A stretch of DNA of 64,000 nt from Plumapathes pennacea (lineage: Eukaryota > Cnidaria > Anthozoa > Antipatharia > Myriopathidae): positions 6,136,001 to 6,200,000 of the forward strand of contig OZ038471.1 in assembly GCA_964036295.1 (NCBI GenBank), written 5' to 3'. The notes below the pieces were generated by a model. That model was not told the origin of the DNA. It saw only the letters and a list, made by a program, of their open reading frames with translations, and searched no databases. Each line of letters starts with the position of its first letter. Position 1 is the first letter of the stretch. Shown here in pieces: positions 51,401-62,854 of the stretch. The position numbers were made by a program, and so were the translations under genes.

Positions 51401-54400
51401 GTAAGCTATAATAACGCCAATATATGTTTTATGTGCTGTCATTTTATCATCTAGGTGTGCTATCGCCGGCATGGCCACAATGAAGGTGATAACCCAATGT
51501 TTACTCAACCTGTGATGTACAAGAACATCGGCAAACAAGAACCAATTGATGAGCTGTATGCCAAAAAGTTAGTGGAACAAGGAGTGGTAGAGGAAGACTA
51601 TGCTCAGGTATTTGCTGTTCAGGATCAAATGTCACTGTGCCAGTGGGCAGTTGTCAGTTCGCATATTATTCTCTTAAAGACTGTTCTTCAGCTCCTGGGT
51701 TGTATGAAATAGTTTATTTCTCATCTGCCGGGTAGAAAGAAGTGTGTAAAGAGAATGGTTTCCCTATGCTACTCTCGTGTTTAAATGAGGCTATATTACA
51801 CGGGAACACGTTATATATTTCTTTTTTATAATAGCTAGTCAATAAAAATACATCATGTATCACATCAGTGTGTAATATACTCTTATCTTACATGATTATT
51901 TAGACAATCAGAATGCACAAAGTATCATGATAGTTATTATATAAATAATTGTAATATTAGTTTCTAAAATTTTGTCAATGATGCTGAGCTGAAGGTACAT
52001 TTACAAAAGACAGATTTTTGTGATTAAAAGGGCTTAGCTTGGCATCTGCAAGACCTGTACCACATTCTTGTGGTTCAGGATTGGTGCTGGGTGTACAAAG
52101 GATGTTATGTGTAATATACCCTTAGGAACTATTCTCTCCCACCCTTCAATATAATTGTAATGAGTTACTAACACTGTCCACAGGAGGAGAAGGCCAGCTA
52201 TGACAAAATATGTGAGGAAGCTTTTCATGAAGCCAAGAGTGACAAGCGAGAACTTAGAAACAGAGACTGGCTGGATTCCCCCTGGCCAGGTGACACTTTT
52301 ACCTAATAATATAACAGGGTTCATACAATACTAGTGGGACACCCATGAAATACAGTGATCAGATTTCTTTATTTCTTTACTTTCTTTCTCTATTCCATCT
52401 GACAGCTGAAATTCTCTTTCTAAATTCAAATGAAACTCTCACCTTCAGTAGCAGTTCCCCGGGCCTTGAAAGAAAGGCAATGGTTGAGTAAATTGTTGGC
52501 TTGCTTGTGCCGGCGTTTAAATTGATATATTAGGAATGAGGAGGCCTTTGATGTATTGATAATAATTATAAATAAGGAGTGTGCAAGCATTTGTTGCATC
52601 AGAAATCCAAACCACACACATTATCTTATTACCAGTTTAATTTGTCCATATAAGGAATGAGGAGGCCTGGGAAAGAGCATTACACACACACACACATGAG
52701 CCAGGCCAGCGGTTGCTTAGTGTATTATTACATAGAGATTGAAAAGCCCTTTGATTGTAAAAAAGCGTGAGCAAATGCAAGAAGTTCTCAAAAATTTGTT
52801 TCTAAATAAGTACATGTATGCACGTTTATAATGCATAAATGCTGGTTATGTACTCAATACTTTTTTCCCATAGATTTCTTCAAGCCGAACTACAAGGTAA
52901 CACCAGTCCAACCCACGGGAATTCCAGTGGACACTATCAAACACATTGGCACTGTGTTCAGCTCTCCACCGGGGGAAGACTTTAAGTTGCATGGAGGTAC
53001 TGTGTTCTCAGTTATCTGGATGTGTCTGTATGTGGATTGCTGGAAGTAAGGAAACTGGAACTTTATTGTCAAAGCATCATTTATCTTCTTTTTTTATTTT
53101 TTTCTTTTATTTAAACTATATTTAAACTTTACATTTACTCCATGAGCTGCCAAATGCAGCTCATCTAGGGAGTTTATGTACATCATCATTATTTTATCTG
53201 TAAAGTTTTTATTCTGATGTATGATCAGCACTATATTAATATCATTACTTGTTGCTATTTTTCTCCCTGTATGTATGACATAAATAGTATCAATAATTGA
53301 ATGATTTATTCATGGTGTGGGTTAAGTTTAACCTCTTGTTTGACCTTTTTTAACCAGTTTCTGCAAAGAAAACTAGTCCAAAAAATTTAATTACTAACAT
53401 AAGAATAAATTGCATTTCTTCAATACTTTGTTAGTCTACACAAAACTAACATTAGGGTAACATTTTGGCTAATTTTGTATTCACAATGTACACCACACCA
53501 ACACATGTATGTACATACACTCCCATACATATAAACAAACATTCCATCAGGTCTGCGCCGTGTCCTAAAAGCCCGTGCTCAAATGCTTGAACATGGAGTG
53601 GCGGATTGGGCCATGGGAGAAGCCATGGCATTTGGTTCTCTGTTGATGGGTGGATCTGTTCATGTGAGACTGAGTGGGCAGGATGTAGAGAGAGGGACGT
53701 TCAGGTGTGGAATTCCTGACACTCAGCATGCTACAGTACCATTTAAATGAGTTGCAAGAACTGTTGTTAGTACTTGCTTTTCCTTTTGTCAGTGAATATA
53801 ATGCACTTATTATATGACTTCACATTTCGAGTGCAAATAAAGGCCAAAATGAGTGCAAATATGGGAGCATATTGCACTCATCAGGAACCAGATCAACTGG
53901 TTTATTAGCTTACATGATCAATTTTTGCAAGCAAAGCCTTTCCGAACACGTCATCATCTAATCCATTTTGTGTGCGGATAGAAACGTTTGGCCCTGCTTC
54001 GTTTGTCGTATACTGAACAATTTATTACCAGAAAAGTCATGCAATGCAGCTGTCTTTTTTTCTCTTTAGTATTATTTTGTTTCGCCTGAAGCAGGCTCAA
54101 AAATATAAAATCGACTCTTAAAATAATACAGTAATATTATTATGCCATATTGCACTCCTTCCTGTGTAATAACATTGATTTGTATATCAGACCTGTCAAG
54201 TTACCATTTGTTATTCCTTTCTGTTGTAGCCATCGTCATCATGTTCTCCATCACCAAGACAAAGACAAGGTGACATACAACCCTCTAAACGAACTCAGTC
54301 CTAATCAAGCCCAGTACACTGTCTGCAACAGTTCTCTCTCAGAGTATGCAGTGCTAGGTAAGACAAACAAACTTCCTGAAGAAAATTTTCCAGAGTTTGT

Positions 54401-54962
54401 TCAAAAAAATTCTTTGAATTTCCAGCACAACCTTAGATAGACATCGCACTTTACACCAAAATTTTTACAGCTGCCAATACATTTCAGCTGAACATCTGTG
54501 TAAGTGTTCGCATTTTGAAACATCCCTCACCTATTCGATTACTCGTTCCTGTACAAAATACTGACATACATTAAGCTCCACACTTCAAGAAATTGATCCA
54601 CAGTATTCTCAAAGAAAATCGATTATGCTAGATTCAACCTATTTGAAGATGTTATAGCAAATTTTGCTGTCTGCACTTTTTTTTAGGATGCTCTGTGTGA
54701 GCCTATGCAAATCCACATCAATCAGTGCAATTTCTGTTTTGAGTTGGTTATCCACTCCAACTACTTCAGTTCTATTAGTTCATTGTAACTTATTTAACCT
54801 GCTGTTTTGCCACCTCAAGGGTTTGAACTTGGCTTCAGTGTGACCAACCCCAATGCCCTGGTCTGCTGGGAAGCTCAGTTTGGAGACTTCATGAACACTG
54901 CTCAGGTAGACGATTGATAGACTCATTGATTAATTGATTGATTCATTTGATTATTTGAAAGG

Positions 54963-54998
<36 letters not shown>

Positions 54999-57900
54999 CT
55001 GACTGACTGACAAATTTATTGGTTGATGGATAGATAAATTGATTGATTGACTGACTGACTGATTGACTGATTGATTGATTGAATGATTGATTGATTTATT
55101 GACACTGACACATTGTTTTATTGATTGTGTTACACATTATTTTATCAATCGATTAGGCCCGGTTTCCTGGACACCTGCAGCACATAGCAAATGCATAATG
55201 GATTGTACTGACAGTAGTTTTGTCTTTGCTTTCCTGTAGTGCATCATTGATCAGTTTATCAGCAGTGGGCAGGACAAGTGGGTTAGACAGAGTGGCTTGG
55301 TGATGCTACTTCCGCATGGCTACGAGGGCATGGTATGCATATAAATCATACGCTTGTTGTTCTTGTTGTTTACATGGTTGGGCCTGTGTTCAAAGCTTCT
55401 GTTGTTGGCCAGGTGATCAGAAATTTGGACAAGCTAAATTGTGGGTAACCAAGATTTTAACGAATGATCATTTGCGGTGCACTCGTATCTTGCAGTGGAC
55501 CAACAATCTTTGCTGTGAACAGCCACCTATCTCTAACTCAGAAAATCAACTCAATTTTAGGCAAACATCAGATTGAGTTTGTAATATTTCTCCATCCCCA
55601 TCCACCCCAGAGAGCTCTGTCCCTTTACTTTCAGGAGCCAAGACCAATGAGTGAAATCACCTGCCCTGTCCGACAATTGTTGAAGGTCGCATCTCTGATA
55701 CAATAGCATGCAAACTGAGTTTAGATCTACATTAGCAGGCTGATTAGATTAATTGGGTAATCTTTTTGTTGTGAAAATAAGTGTCCAGTTTACCAATACG
55801 TTACTCCTCCTTAGGGTCCTGAACATTCTAGCGCCAGACCAGAGAGGTTCTTACAGATGAGCAATGACGACCCTGATCACTTCCCTGTAAGTAAATGTAC
55901 AGCAGCCAAAGAACTTTTGTCATCATTTTGAAGATGATTGTGTTTTGTACACAGGTAGGTCATAGTACATTGTAGAATATTGTGTTGACAAATACCAAAT
56001 ACCAGTAGCGTGCTCAAAGTTCTTGTAGTAGAGTAGATATCGTTTATTACACACCCCGATAACCCCCAATAAGTCGCTTATAGATCAAGCTGTGTGAAAC
56101 AAGATCACTGGAGCAGTGAACCACCCATTCATTCCTATTCATTTTTTGTATTTCATTCCTTTCAGACTGAAGATGAGCTCTTTGAAGCCAGTCAGTTGTA
56201 TGCATGTAACTGGCAGGTAATATTGCACGTTTAATTTTCCCAAGTGCCCAACCTCCAATGCGGCTCGACTGGGAATCTGATCCCAGCGCCGTAAGCGAGA
56301 AGCCGGGCCATGTTCCTGTCCGAGCTACCCTTCTTCCTTGGGTCGGGGCGTTAAGCAGTTGACCCAGTCTGTCCACCTTCACTTACACAATATAAGGGAC
56401 TTGAACGTGTTTCTTGGGGCCTCTGGGATGGGGTTGTAAATCACGTTGGATTTGGTTTTTGACAGCCATCCGAAAGCGATCATAATTGATCATCTAGTCT
56501 CCCATCATTAGAGCCGTTTTCGGATGACTGTCGAAAACCAAAACCAAAGTAATCACACAGGCCAATCACAGAGACTGAGAGAAAACAGTTCAGCCAATTG
56601 GAAGCCAAAGTAATTTGCGTTTGGTCTTGCGTTTGGTTTTACTTTCCAATCAGCAGTGCGAGTACACGCCATCGCTTGCGTGAGAAGTGTTTGGTTTTGG
56701 TTTTGGTTTTGTTCCTGATTGGTTGAGAAGGCTGCCAAACTTGTGTGGACCAATCCGAAAGCGAAGCAAACGCAAAACCAAAGCAATCACACGATTACTT
56801 TCGACAGTCATCCGAAAACCGCTCTAGAACTCGGTAAGGTACCTGTGGTGATCAACAGCATTCTCCCCGCAGGTCGTCAACTGCAGCACTCCTGCGAATT
56901 ACTTCCATGTGCTGCGCAGGCAAATTGCCATGGATTTCCGCAAACCGGTAAGTTTTGTTTCAACCACTGAAAGTGCGTTCTTGACGCCACTTCCGTTGGT
57001 CAACGTTTGTTGCCTTTACTTTTTAACTCGGCTCAAACAATTTTTGCTGCAAAGGAATTCCCGGCCGTCCTAATTTTGCAAATGGTTTACTGTTCCTCTT
57101 TCTTCTCAGCTTGTTGTGTTCACACCCAAAAGTCTTCTCAGACTGGAAGCTGCGAGGTCTCCTCTGGAAGAAATGGCAGAAGGTATGTACCCACTCCATG
57201 ACTATCTCTCTGTTTGAGATTTTGTAATGTAGCATGCTCAGATTTCTCAGTGCTTGAGAAGTCATTGTTTTCCTTGTTTTCTTTTGTTTTCTTTTGAAAG
57301 TTAACCTTCTCAATGTAAGTAAATTAGGTTCCGCCATTATGAATTTTATGCCGCTCAACGAGTACTTTTTGTCGCGCGGTTGATCTTACTAATTTCTAAC
57401 TGTGTCTCTCCGATTACCAGTTGTAGGGCACATGTGCCCGGCTATAAGAACCGAGACCTTAATGTAGTTGTTGATTGATTGATTGATTAACTGTGGCTTA
57501 AATAGCATCTCGCGTTCGTTCAAACAACACCGGCGCAGTGGCCAAGTGGTAAGGCGTTGGTCTCGTAAACCAAAGATCGTGGGTTAGACCCCCATCTGTG
57601 CCTACACTTTTTAGTCCAACTTACTTTTTCTATTCTTTTTAACATTTTTTTAGCTACAATATGAGTCACTCACAGCTTACAGTAATGGGTATACATCAGC
57701 GGTTGGGTCTTAATTACAAGTCTGAGATTATGAAATGGCCCTGTTCTGAGCCCTGCATGTAACAGGATGCCAGTGCGAGTCAGTTCACCACAAAGGGTCG
57801 GACAAATTTAGAACTCCATGCAGACGAGCAAACCGTGCTTCTTTTTTGTAATGTTCGTGTCTCTATGTCTCTAGGCACGTCCTTCAAACGGGTGATTCCT

Positions 57901-60389
57901 GAAGCTGGAGATGCATCCCAAAACCCTGAGAAAGTCCGCAAAGTACTGCTCTGCACAGGGAAGATATATTATGACTTAGTGAAGGTAGGGACTGGAGCTG
58001 AAGGAATGTAAATCAAGAATAGGGCTAGGGGAGGGGAGAAAAGGGCGCCGAAGGAGGATGGGGCGGAGATAGTCGGGAGAAAACGATGAACATCAACAAA
58101 CATCAGGTAAAGGAGGGAAGGGATGCTGATTGAAATAAGGATAGAATGACAGAGGGAGGGAGGAATGAAAGATAGGGGAAAGAATGGAAGAAAGGTTGAA
58201 GGGAGGGTGATAGGGCAGAGTGAAGGATGGGTGGAGGGTAGAGTGAATAGATGGAAGGAGAAAGTACAAGCGAAGCTCTCTGGGCGGATACCTTCGTAAG
58301 TGGACAGCTCTGCTTACGGACGCCTTTACGAAACCCCATTTAAATTCTAACTCATGCAGTCAAACTCCGTATTTACACATCCTTGTAAGCAGACAGTTCC
58401 ATTTACGGACACTTTCTGCTTACAAATGGTGTCCGCTTACGGGAGTTTCAACCGTATATGGAAGGGAGGGAGGGAGGGGTGAGTGAGGGAAAGAAGGATA
58501 TTAGGACAGGGGGAGCGAGGTGTGATAGTATGAAGAAGGGAGAGAATATGGCAAGGCATAGTGAAGGACAGAATGACAGAAGGAAGGACATAGGGATGAG
58601 AGAAGATAGATGGTAGATGGAAGAAGGGACAAAATATGAATGACAACCAGAGGAGGAGGAGGTAAAGAAAATGTGATAGCGGGAAGATAACTCGAAATGA
58701 CACAACATAACAAGCGGAGAAAAGCACCTTGCCAGGGGACAAACAAGGTCACAGGTGGTGGGATATTTACCCCTTAAAAAAGTTTTATAAAGGGGACATT
58801 GACTATGTACGATAGCAAACAAAGTCGATTGAAATTATTGTCTTTCACCAGGAACGTGAGAAAAGAGGATTGCAGAAGGATATTGCCATCAGCCGTGTGG
58901 AGCAGGTTCTATTGCTTCTTGTGTTCATGTGTAGTCCTTTGTGTTGTTAAATTATCATGAACACTGTCAATACAGTAACTTTGTAGTTAGGGCCCGTATT
59001 CTCAGTGCTTTCATACCAACAAAAGCTTACAAAATCCACGGCACAGCTTACGACGTACAGGAAGCCATATAAGTTATTTGTTATCAGGTTTGACCTCTTA
59101 TACCAATGTTATGATTATCTAATAGTGGTAATGATATAATGATAATCTCTGAGAGCAGAGTGACAACTCAAAGCGATGCCATAAAAGTATACCAAGCTCA
59201 AAATGCAGATTCCCCCAACCTTTTAAGAAGAAACTGTATGAGTGGTGTAATGAGAATTGATAATTTAATCAGCTTTAATTTGAGTTCATCAAAAGCCAAA
59301 TTCTCCTTACTGTATGATTTATTTCTGGTGAGAAACTGCAGGAGAAAATTGAAGTTGGCAACTCTTGGGAGTAAATTGGAATGCAACACCTACAGCTATT
59401 GTATAGCGCCATAAAAGCAATTTTATTATTCTATCATCAGTTATTTTATTATTATCATCATCAATGATTATCCTCACTATGTTTTGTTCATTTGTTTATC
59501 AGTTGAGCCCGTTTCCATTTGACCTTGTGAAAGCTGAAGGTAAAAAATACAGCAACGCTGAAGTTGTGTGGGCCCAGGAAGAGCCAAAGAACATGGGCTA
59601 CTGGTTTTATGTCAAACCACGGATTGCAACAGCTATTGGAAGCGATGCAAATGTCAGGTAAATATGGAGACAAACCTTGTTCAAAAAGGAGGGGTGAATA
59701 GGTCTGCGGATTGACGGATTTAATCCCATAAAGCGCACGGATTTTAGATTTCGTATGACTCCACCGGGTAACCAGCCATCGGTTTAATCACATGCCACAG
59801 TTTCACCAATCGCATAGAGCGGTTTTCGGATGACTGTCGAAAACCAAAATGTACACCGCCAATCACAGAGGCTGTAAGAAACACTTTCAACCAATCAGAA
59901 GCCAAAGTAATTCGCGTTTGACGTATGAAGCCTAGACGCCTTAAAAGAATTAGAAGCTGACTTTCGAGCGCTAGCCCTTTGTCGAAGCAAGTCACACGCC
60001 GTCGCAGTCAAAATCTAGTTCCTTTTAGTGTTGGTTTCCATTGATTCGCGTTTGGTTTTATTTTGAAGAAGAAACCCAATCGCCACTTGCTTGTTTTGTG
60101 AGAGTATCGCAATCAAGTTTTGCCCTTGTTCCTGATTGGTCAAGAGTTCTGGCAAACTTGTTGGGACCAATTCGAAAACTTAGTAAACGCAATACCAAAG
60201 CAATCACACGATTACTTTCGAGAGTCATCAGAAAAAAAGGCAATACAAGAAAAAAATATCATAAAAGTGAAATTATTTTATTCTCTTTACAGCTATGTTG
60301 GCCGGGCACCGGCTGCCTCTACCGCTACTGGCAACAAACACCACCACGTTTTTGAGCAGGATCAGCTCATTGATGAAGCCTTGAGATAA
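42479..60389 (+). CDS. OGDH: 2-oxoglutarate dehydrogenase E1, mitochondrial, 998 aa, 27 exons
   Basis: ThDP-dependent E1 of the mitochondrial 2-oxoglutarate dehydrogenase complex (TCA cycle). Exons: 42479-42664, 45180-45374, 46345-46447, 47196-47296, 47493-47550, 47790-47886, 48149-48386, 48955-49063, 49943-50013, 50281-50409, 50525-50587, 50936-51052, 51455-51607, 52184-52289, 52874-52996, 53551-53704, 54230-54357, 54820-54905, 55240-55332, 55815-55886, 56166-56216, 56873-56947, 57110-57182, 57875-57984, 58852-58905, 59503-59657, 60293-60389. Phases agree throughout; total 2997 nt (human about 1023 aa). The Arg-rich N-terminus fits a transit peptide, and SSNYVEDMY opens the mature part. Seen: GMPHRGRLN (about 292-300), the ThDP/Mg motif GDAAFAGQG to VVNNQ (394-429), [11 protein letters not shown], then [22 protein letters not shown] and EAQFGDF of the pyrimidine-binding domain, and the end [18 protein letters not shown]. 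Confidence 0.98.
43930..44066. repeat. fold-back element, family F3, copy 1
   Basis: In OGDH intron 1. It shares CATCCATCAACAA, GCAGAATATTG, ATGTTCTGCAAGTC and GGTGAATTTTGA, in that order, with 48636-48768. The halves around the centre pair (CATGCAGAATATTGCATG-type core). Confidence 0.75.
45510..45800. mobile_element. fold-back element, family F1, longest copy
   Basis: In OGDH intron 2. A terminal hairpin (45648-45790) has arms reading TAATATAGCCTCATCTAAAC on one strand and its complement at the other end. It continues leftward with TGATTGGCTAAATAACAG and ATTATTACACGCTGATGCG, sequences also found near 18205 and 51870. Partial copies at 13891-13989 and 51755-51960 carry subsets of these parts. 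Non-autonomous; no reading frame. Confidence 0.75.
46962..47122. mobile_element. short element with GCTCGACATTAA ends (161 bp)
   Basis: In OGDH intron 3. The ends GCTCGACATTAA and TTAATGTCGAGC are exact inverted repeats. Inside are GGTTGCCC and GGGGCAACCAA motifs that match the borders of the 3-kb element at 34400-37441. The short form looks like the basic mobile unit. Confidence 0.75.
48480..48955. repeat. GGTATCTTTTT/GTATCTTTTT simple tandem repeat with nested fold-back
   Basis: OGDH intron 7 is filled with irregular repeats of (T)GGTATCTTTTTTG/GTATCTTTTT. They are interrupted at 48636-48768 by a fold-back element of family F3. The array stops about 50 nt before the acceptor of exon 8 and may add to its pyrimidine tract. 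Confidence 0.85.
51755..51960. repeat. fold-back family F1, partial copy
   Basis: In OGDH intron 13. TTTAAATGAGGCTATATTACACGGG is followed by CACGTTATATATTTC and later by GTGTAATATACTCTTATCT, matching parts of the other F1 copies. The matching hairpin arm on the left is mostly missing. Confidence 0.65.
53805..54125. repeat. dispersed repeat, second copy of the 40236-40510 family
   Basis: In OGDH intron 16. It has the landmarks listed for 40236-40510 plus an extra internal stretch (about 53925-53975) absent from the other copy. Confidence 0.75.
54927..55106. repeat. TTGA/TGAC tetranucleotide microsatellite
   Basis: Imperfect runs of TTGA with interspersed CTGA lie in OGDH intron 18. Long uninterrupted blocks make length variation likely. 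Confidence 0.9.
56511..56825. mobile_element. MITE family F4, copy 1
   Basis: The ends GAGCCGTTTTCGGATGACTG (left) and its complement on the right (closing CCGAAAACCGCTC) form terminal inverted repeats of about 26 bp. The body is rich in TTTGGTTTTGG and CCAATCA motifs. It ends 47 bp before the start of OGDH exon 22. Confidence 0.85.
57532..57603 (+). tRNA. tRNA-Thr (CGT)-like gene, degenerate T loop
   Basis: The sequence folds as a 72-nt tRNA: acceptor GGCGCAG/CTGTGCC (one G-U), D arm with GGCCAAGTGGTAAGG, anticodon stem TTGGT/ACCAA with loop CTCGTAA and anticodon CGT at 57564-57566, and T stem GTGGG/CCCAT. The T loop reads TTAGACC instead of TTCGAAC, so the B box is weakened and the conserved C56 is lost. 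It lies in OGDH intron 23 on the same strand. A decayed copy is more likely than an active gene; no intron is seen. Confidence 0.65.
58100..58740. repeat. purine-rich GGGAGGGA/GGAAGGA tract with inserted repeat
   Basis: OGDH intron 24 is strongly purine-rich on the plus strand (many GGAGGGAGG and GAAGGA units). It is interrupted at about 58265-58460 by a dispersed repeat related to 20870-21075 (GTGGACAGCTC, ACGCCTTTACGAAAC, GTCAAACTCCGTATTTAC). The minus strand therefore gives long but meaningless Ser/Pro/Leu-rich frames. Confidence 0.75.
59817..60237. mobile_element. MITE family F4, copy 2
   Basis: In OGDH intron 26. The left end GAGCGGTTTTCGGATGACTG matches copy 1. The right end (ATTACTTTCGAGAGTCATCAG) is its diverged complement. 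An internal stretch around 59930-60010 is absent from copy 1, so this copy carries an insertion. The end lies about 55 bp from exon 27. Confidence 0.75.
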
Positions 60390-60845
60390 ACATGTTGCTT
60401 GTCTGAAAAACAAACTGTGACCTGAGATGAAATTTAGAGTGATTTTTGTTTTAAATCGGAACTGGTTTTGAAGATACTTTTAACCGTCATATAGAATTTG
60501 CATTTATGGACATGTCTTACTACGTTGAGCATATACTGAGAAACCCGTAAAGCTGTCGCGTATTCAGTGTTCGCTGTAAGTTTAGATCAAGAGAGGGACT
60601 AAGTTGGTCATAATCTCTTGGTTGGATGTAATAGACTTATTTTCTTGTCATTTCCCCCTTGCACAAAAGATAACATAGTTTTTTTTTTCACAATATCAAG
60701 TAAAAGTCTTCCATAAAAAAGGATAACTTGGTGATGCTTTGTATGACAAGTTGTTTGTTTTTTTTGTGATTGTCCTGGTGAGTACGATACTGAAAGTGTG
60801 GTGGTTTGGTTCTTGATGTGATTGTTTGCCAAAAACCCATAATTT

Positions 60846-60971
60846 TAAGGCCAGGGTTAAACGCCGTACTTCACATGAGCCGAACTCAATGCAAATGAGC
60901 AATTTCCATTGTTTTAGCTAATTTTCATTGAATTCGGCTCTTGTGAAGTACGGCGTTTGACCCTGGCCTAA
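60846..60971. repeat. fold-back element, family F2, copy 2
   Basis: The arms start TTAAGGCCAGGGTTAAACGC and end with the complement (GGCGTTTGACCCTGGCCTAA). They read inward to ATGAGCCGAACTCAATG. Copy 1 is at 33770-33890. Both copies keep long near-perfect arms. Confidence 0.85.
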
Positions 60972-60999
60972 AACAGACTTTCCAACAAGGCGGGTCATA

Positions 61000-61410
61000 C
61001 CTCTTTTCCCGGTCTTCTGTGAACTCACGCCTATTTCCCTCCGCGCCTTGTCTCTCGCGAACGTTCGCATTTTTTATTACTCTATCAATCTCCAGCGTCC
61101 GCATAACTCGCGTCAATCTCTCGCCTCTTGCACCTTGTGTTTCACGAACTTGTGTCAATCTCTCGTGTTAATCTAACTATAACGTTAATCTCAAGCCTGC
61201 GCGTCCTGTCTTCCGCGAACTCGCGACATTCTCTCGCAAACTAACGTTAACCTCGCCTTGGCATTGTCTCTGTAGACGAACGTTAATCTCCAGCATTAGC
61301 GCCCTGTTTCTGGCGAACTCGCGACAATCTCGCGAACTGACGTTAATCTTACGCCTTCGCACCCTGTCTCGCCAACTAACGTTGATTCACAAGCCTGCGA
61401 ACTCGCGTCC
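61000..61410. repeat. degenerate minisatellite with CGCGAACT...ACGTTAATCT units
   Basis: Motifs TCTCGCGAACT, AACGTTAATCTC, GCCTGCGCGTCCTGTCTTCC and relatives recur in order at a spacing of roughly 55-75 bp, five to six times. It is GC-richer than its surroundings and rich in CpG. No frame stays open across all units. Confidence 0.7.
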
Positions 61411-61819
61411 AATAGTAGATATAACTTTTTCTTCGGATGCATTTTTTTAGTGACAAAAAATAAAAAACGACTTGAGTTTTTGGGAAAAGTCCTCTTAGCT
61501 TTAAATTTTAGCCAAACCCCCAGATAGTGAGTAAGGCACAGACCCATGGGCTGAATCTCCCCCTGGAAAGTTGATTAGTTGGCAACCAGCACTGTACATC
61601 ACTATAAAGTTGTAGAGATGATCCACATTTGTTCTATTCCACTTTCAATCTATCTCATTTGGCTCCTACTACTTGTTACAAGCATGTGTAGCTCTCAGAC
61701 AAACATGCATTTTATGGCTTTTATTATACAAACATACTCTTTACACTTTACAATGTACTCAAAACAACAGATGCAGAGTTGTTTGTTGTTGTTGTTGTTG
61801 TTTATGCTCTGTCCTCTTG

Positions 61820-62690
61820 TCAGTAGGCCTTCCTCACAGCCTCAAGGGCACCTTGGCACTTTGGGTCGAGCTTGCCATCTCCTAAATATAGAGTGAGCAA
61901 AATTAACCTGCATAGCTCACTTTCCAGGGAATGAAGTCTAGGGACAGGGTCACTGATGCCCTCAAATTTATTAATTCAACTACCCTGTAAATTGTCTAAA
62001 ACATTTCTTTTATTTGCACCCCTTTTTAAGACTGGACCCATACTTTTTATTTATCTATATTTAATCATTTATGTATTTATTTTTATTTTATTTTTTGCAT
62101 CCTGTACTTATGATTTAAACAAAATAAATAAATAAATAGTAAAGTTCTCACCTATGCGCACAACTAGAAAAAAAAAAAAAAAGCCGTATTCCAGTGCTAG
62201 AATATTACCTTCAATAAATGTCAGCACAAATTTATGTTGAGTCATCAACTCTCCACGTACAAATGTTTTATCATTTTAACGAGGAATCCTCACTTGCAGT
62301 GGTTAGTAGGGTGACTACAAAATTCGGACAGGGAGTATAAGATAGCAACATCCCACAACAAGACGTACCGTATTGAAGTTCTTCAATGTTGCATTTGTAA
62401 ATTGGCTCCCCATGAACAATCAGTTCGACCTCATTTCTGTCTTGTGACTTTACGAATTCCACTGTATGACCATCACCTCGTAGCAAAGCTGTTCAAATAC
62501 AAAAACGTGAACCAAGAGCCTTCGTTTAAAAATAGTTTTGCTACATCGACCTTGCCAGCGGCCATCTTTGTTGTCAAAACTTGAGTAGAATTTGCGTACC
62601 TTGCAGGCCCTCTAGCCTTGCAGTGCGGTGCTCAAGAATTCCACACGACACGTACGGTCCAAATTTTACAGTCACTTTGTGTTTAACCAT
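61820..62690 (-). CDS. UPF0728 (C10orf53-like) protein, 90 aa, 3 exons
   Basis: Exons on the minus strand are 62690-62600, 62488-62369 and 61881-61820 (stop TGA). Phases 1 and 1 agree and the total is 273 nt. The protein starts MVKHKVTVKFGPYVSCGI and has EHRTARLEGLQALLRGDGH, then VELIVHGEPIYKCNIEEL, and ends GDGKLDPKCQGALEAV plus RKAY. Length and these blocks match the UPF0728 family of small proteins (human C10orf53, about 93 aa), whose function is unknown to me. No signal peptide or membrane segment is present. The gene diverges from the UBF-like gene across 164 bp. Confidence 0.9.
62030..62140. repeat. possible LINE 3' tail
   Basis: In intron 2 of the UPF0728 gene. An A/T-rich stretch with TTTATTTATT runs into TTGCATCCTGTACTTATG and ends AAATAAATAAATAAATAG, the form of a LINE 3' end with a short tandem tail. 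No coding part is present. Confidence 0.4.
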
Positions 62691-62854
62691 TTCTTAAGGC
62701 GAAGGTCTGCCTTATCAACGGCTTAGTTTACAATGGCAACCGAGCGGCCATCTTCACTTTTGACTCATCCCCAGTCGTCTCTCTTATCCGCGCGAGTTGG
62801 AGTGTTGCTTGGGACCAAGACCCAAGAGAATGTCGGGATCGAAAAACGTTCGTT
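62691..62854. promoter_or_regulatory. shared UPF0728/UBF promoter region (164 bp)
   Basis: The start codons of the UPF0728 gene (62690, minus) and the UBF-like gene (62855, plus) are only 164 bp apart and divergent. Both 5' untranslated regions must overlap or nearly so. The bidirectional promoter is inferred from geometry. Confidence 0.6.

Larger units (their letters stand above)
60390..61819. other. intergenic between OGDH and UPF0728 gene ends (convergent)
   Basis: The stretch holds the OGDH 3' untranslated region, a fold-back element (60846-60971) and a degenerate minisatellite (about 61000-61410). No further gene was recognised. OGDH (plus) and the UPF0728 gene (minus) converge here. 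Confidence 0.6.

Noticed and set aside
58100-58822. Long minus-strand open frames rich in Ser, Pro and Leu
   Set aside because: They arise from the purine-rich tract in an OGDH intron on the opposite strand; no domain, no splice context.
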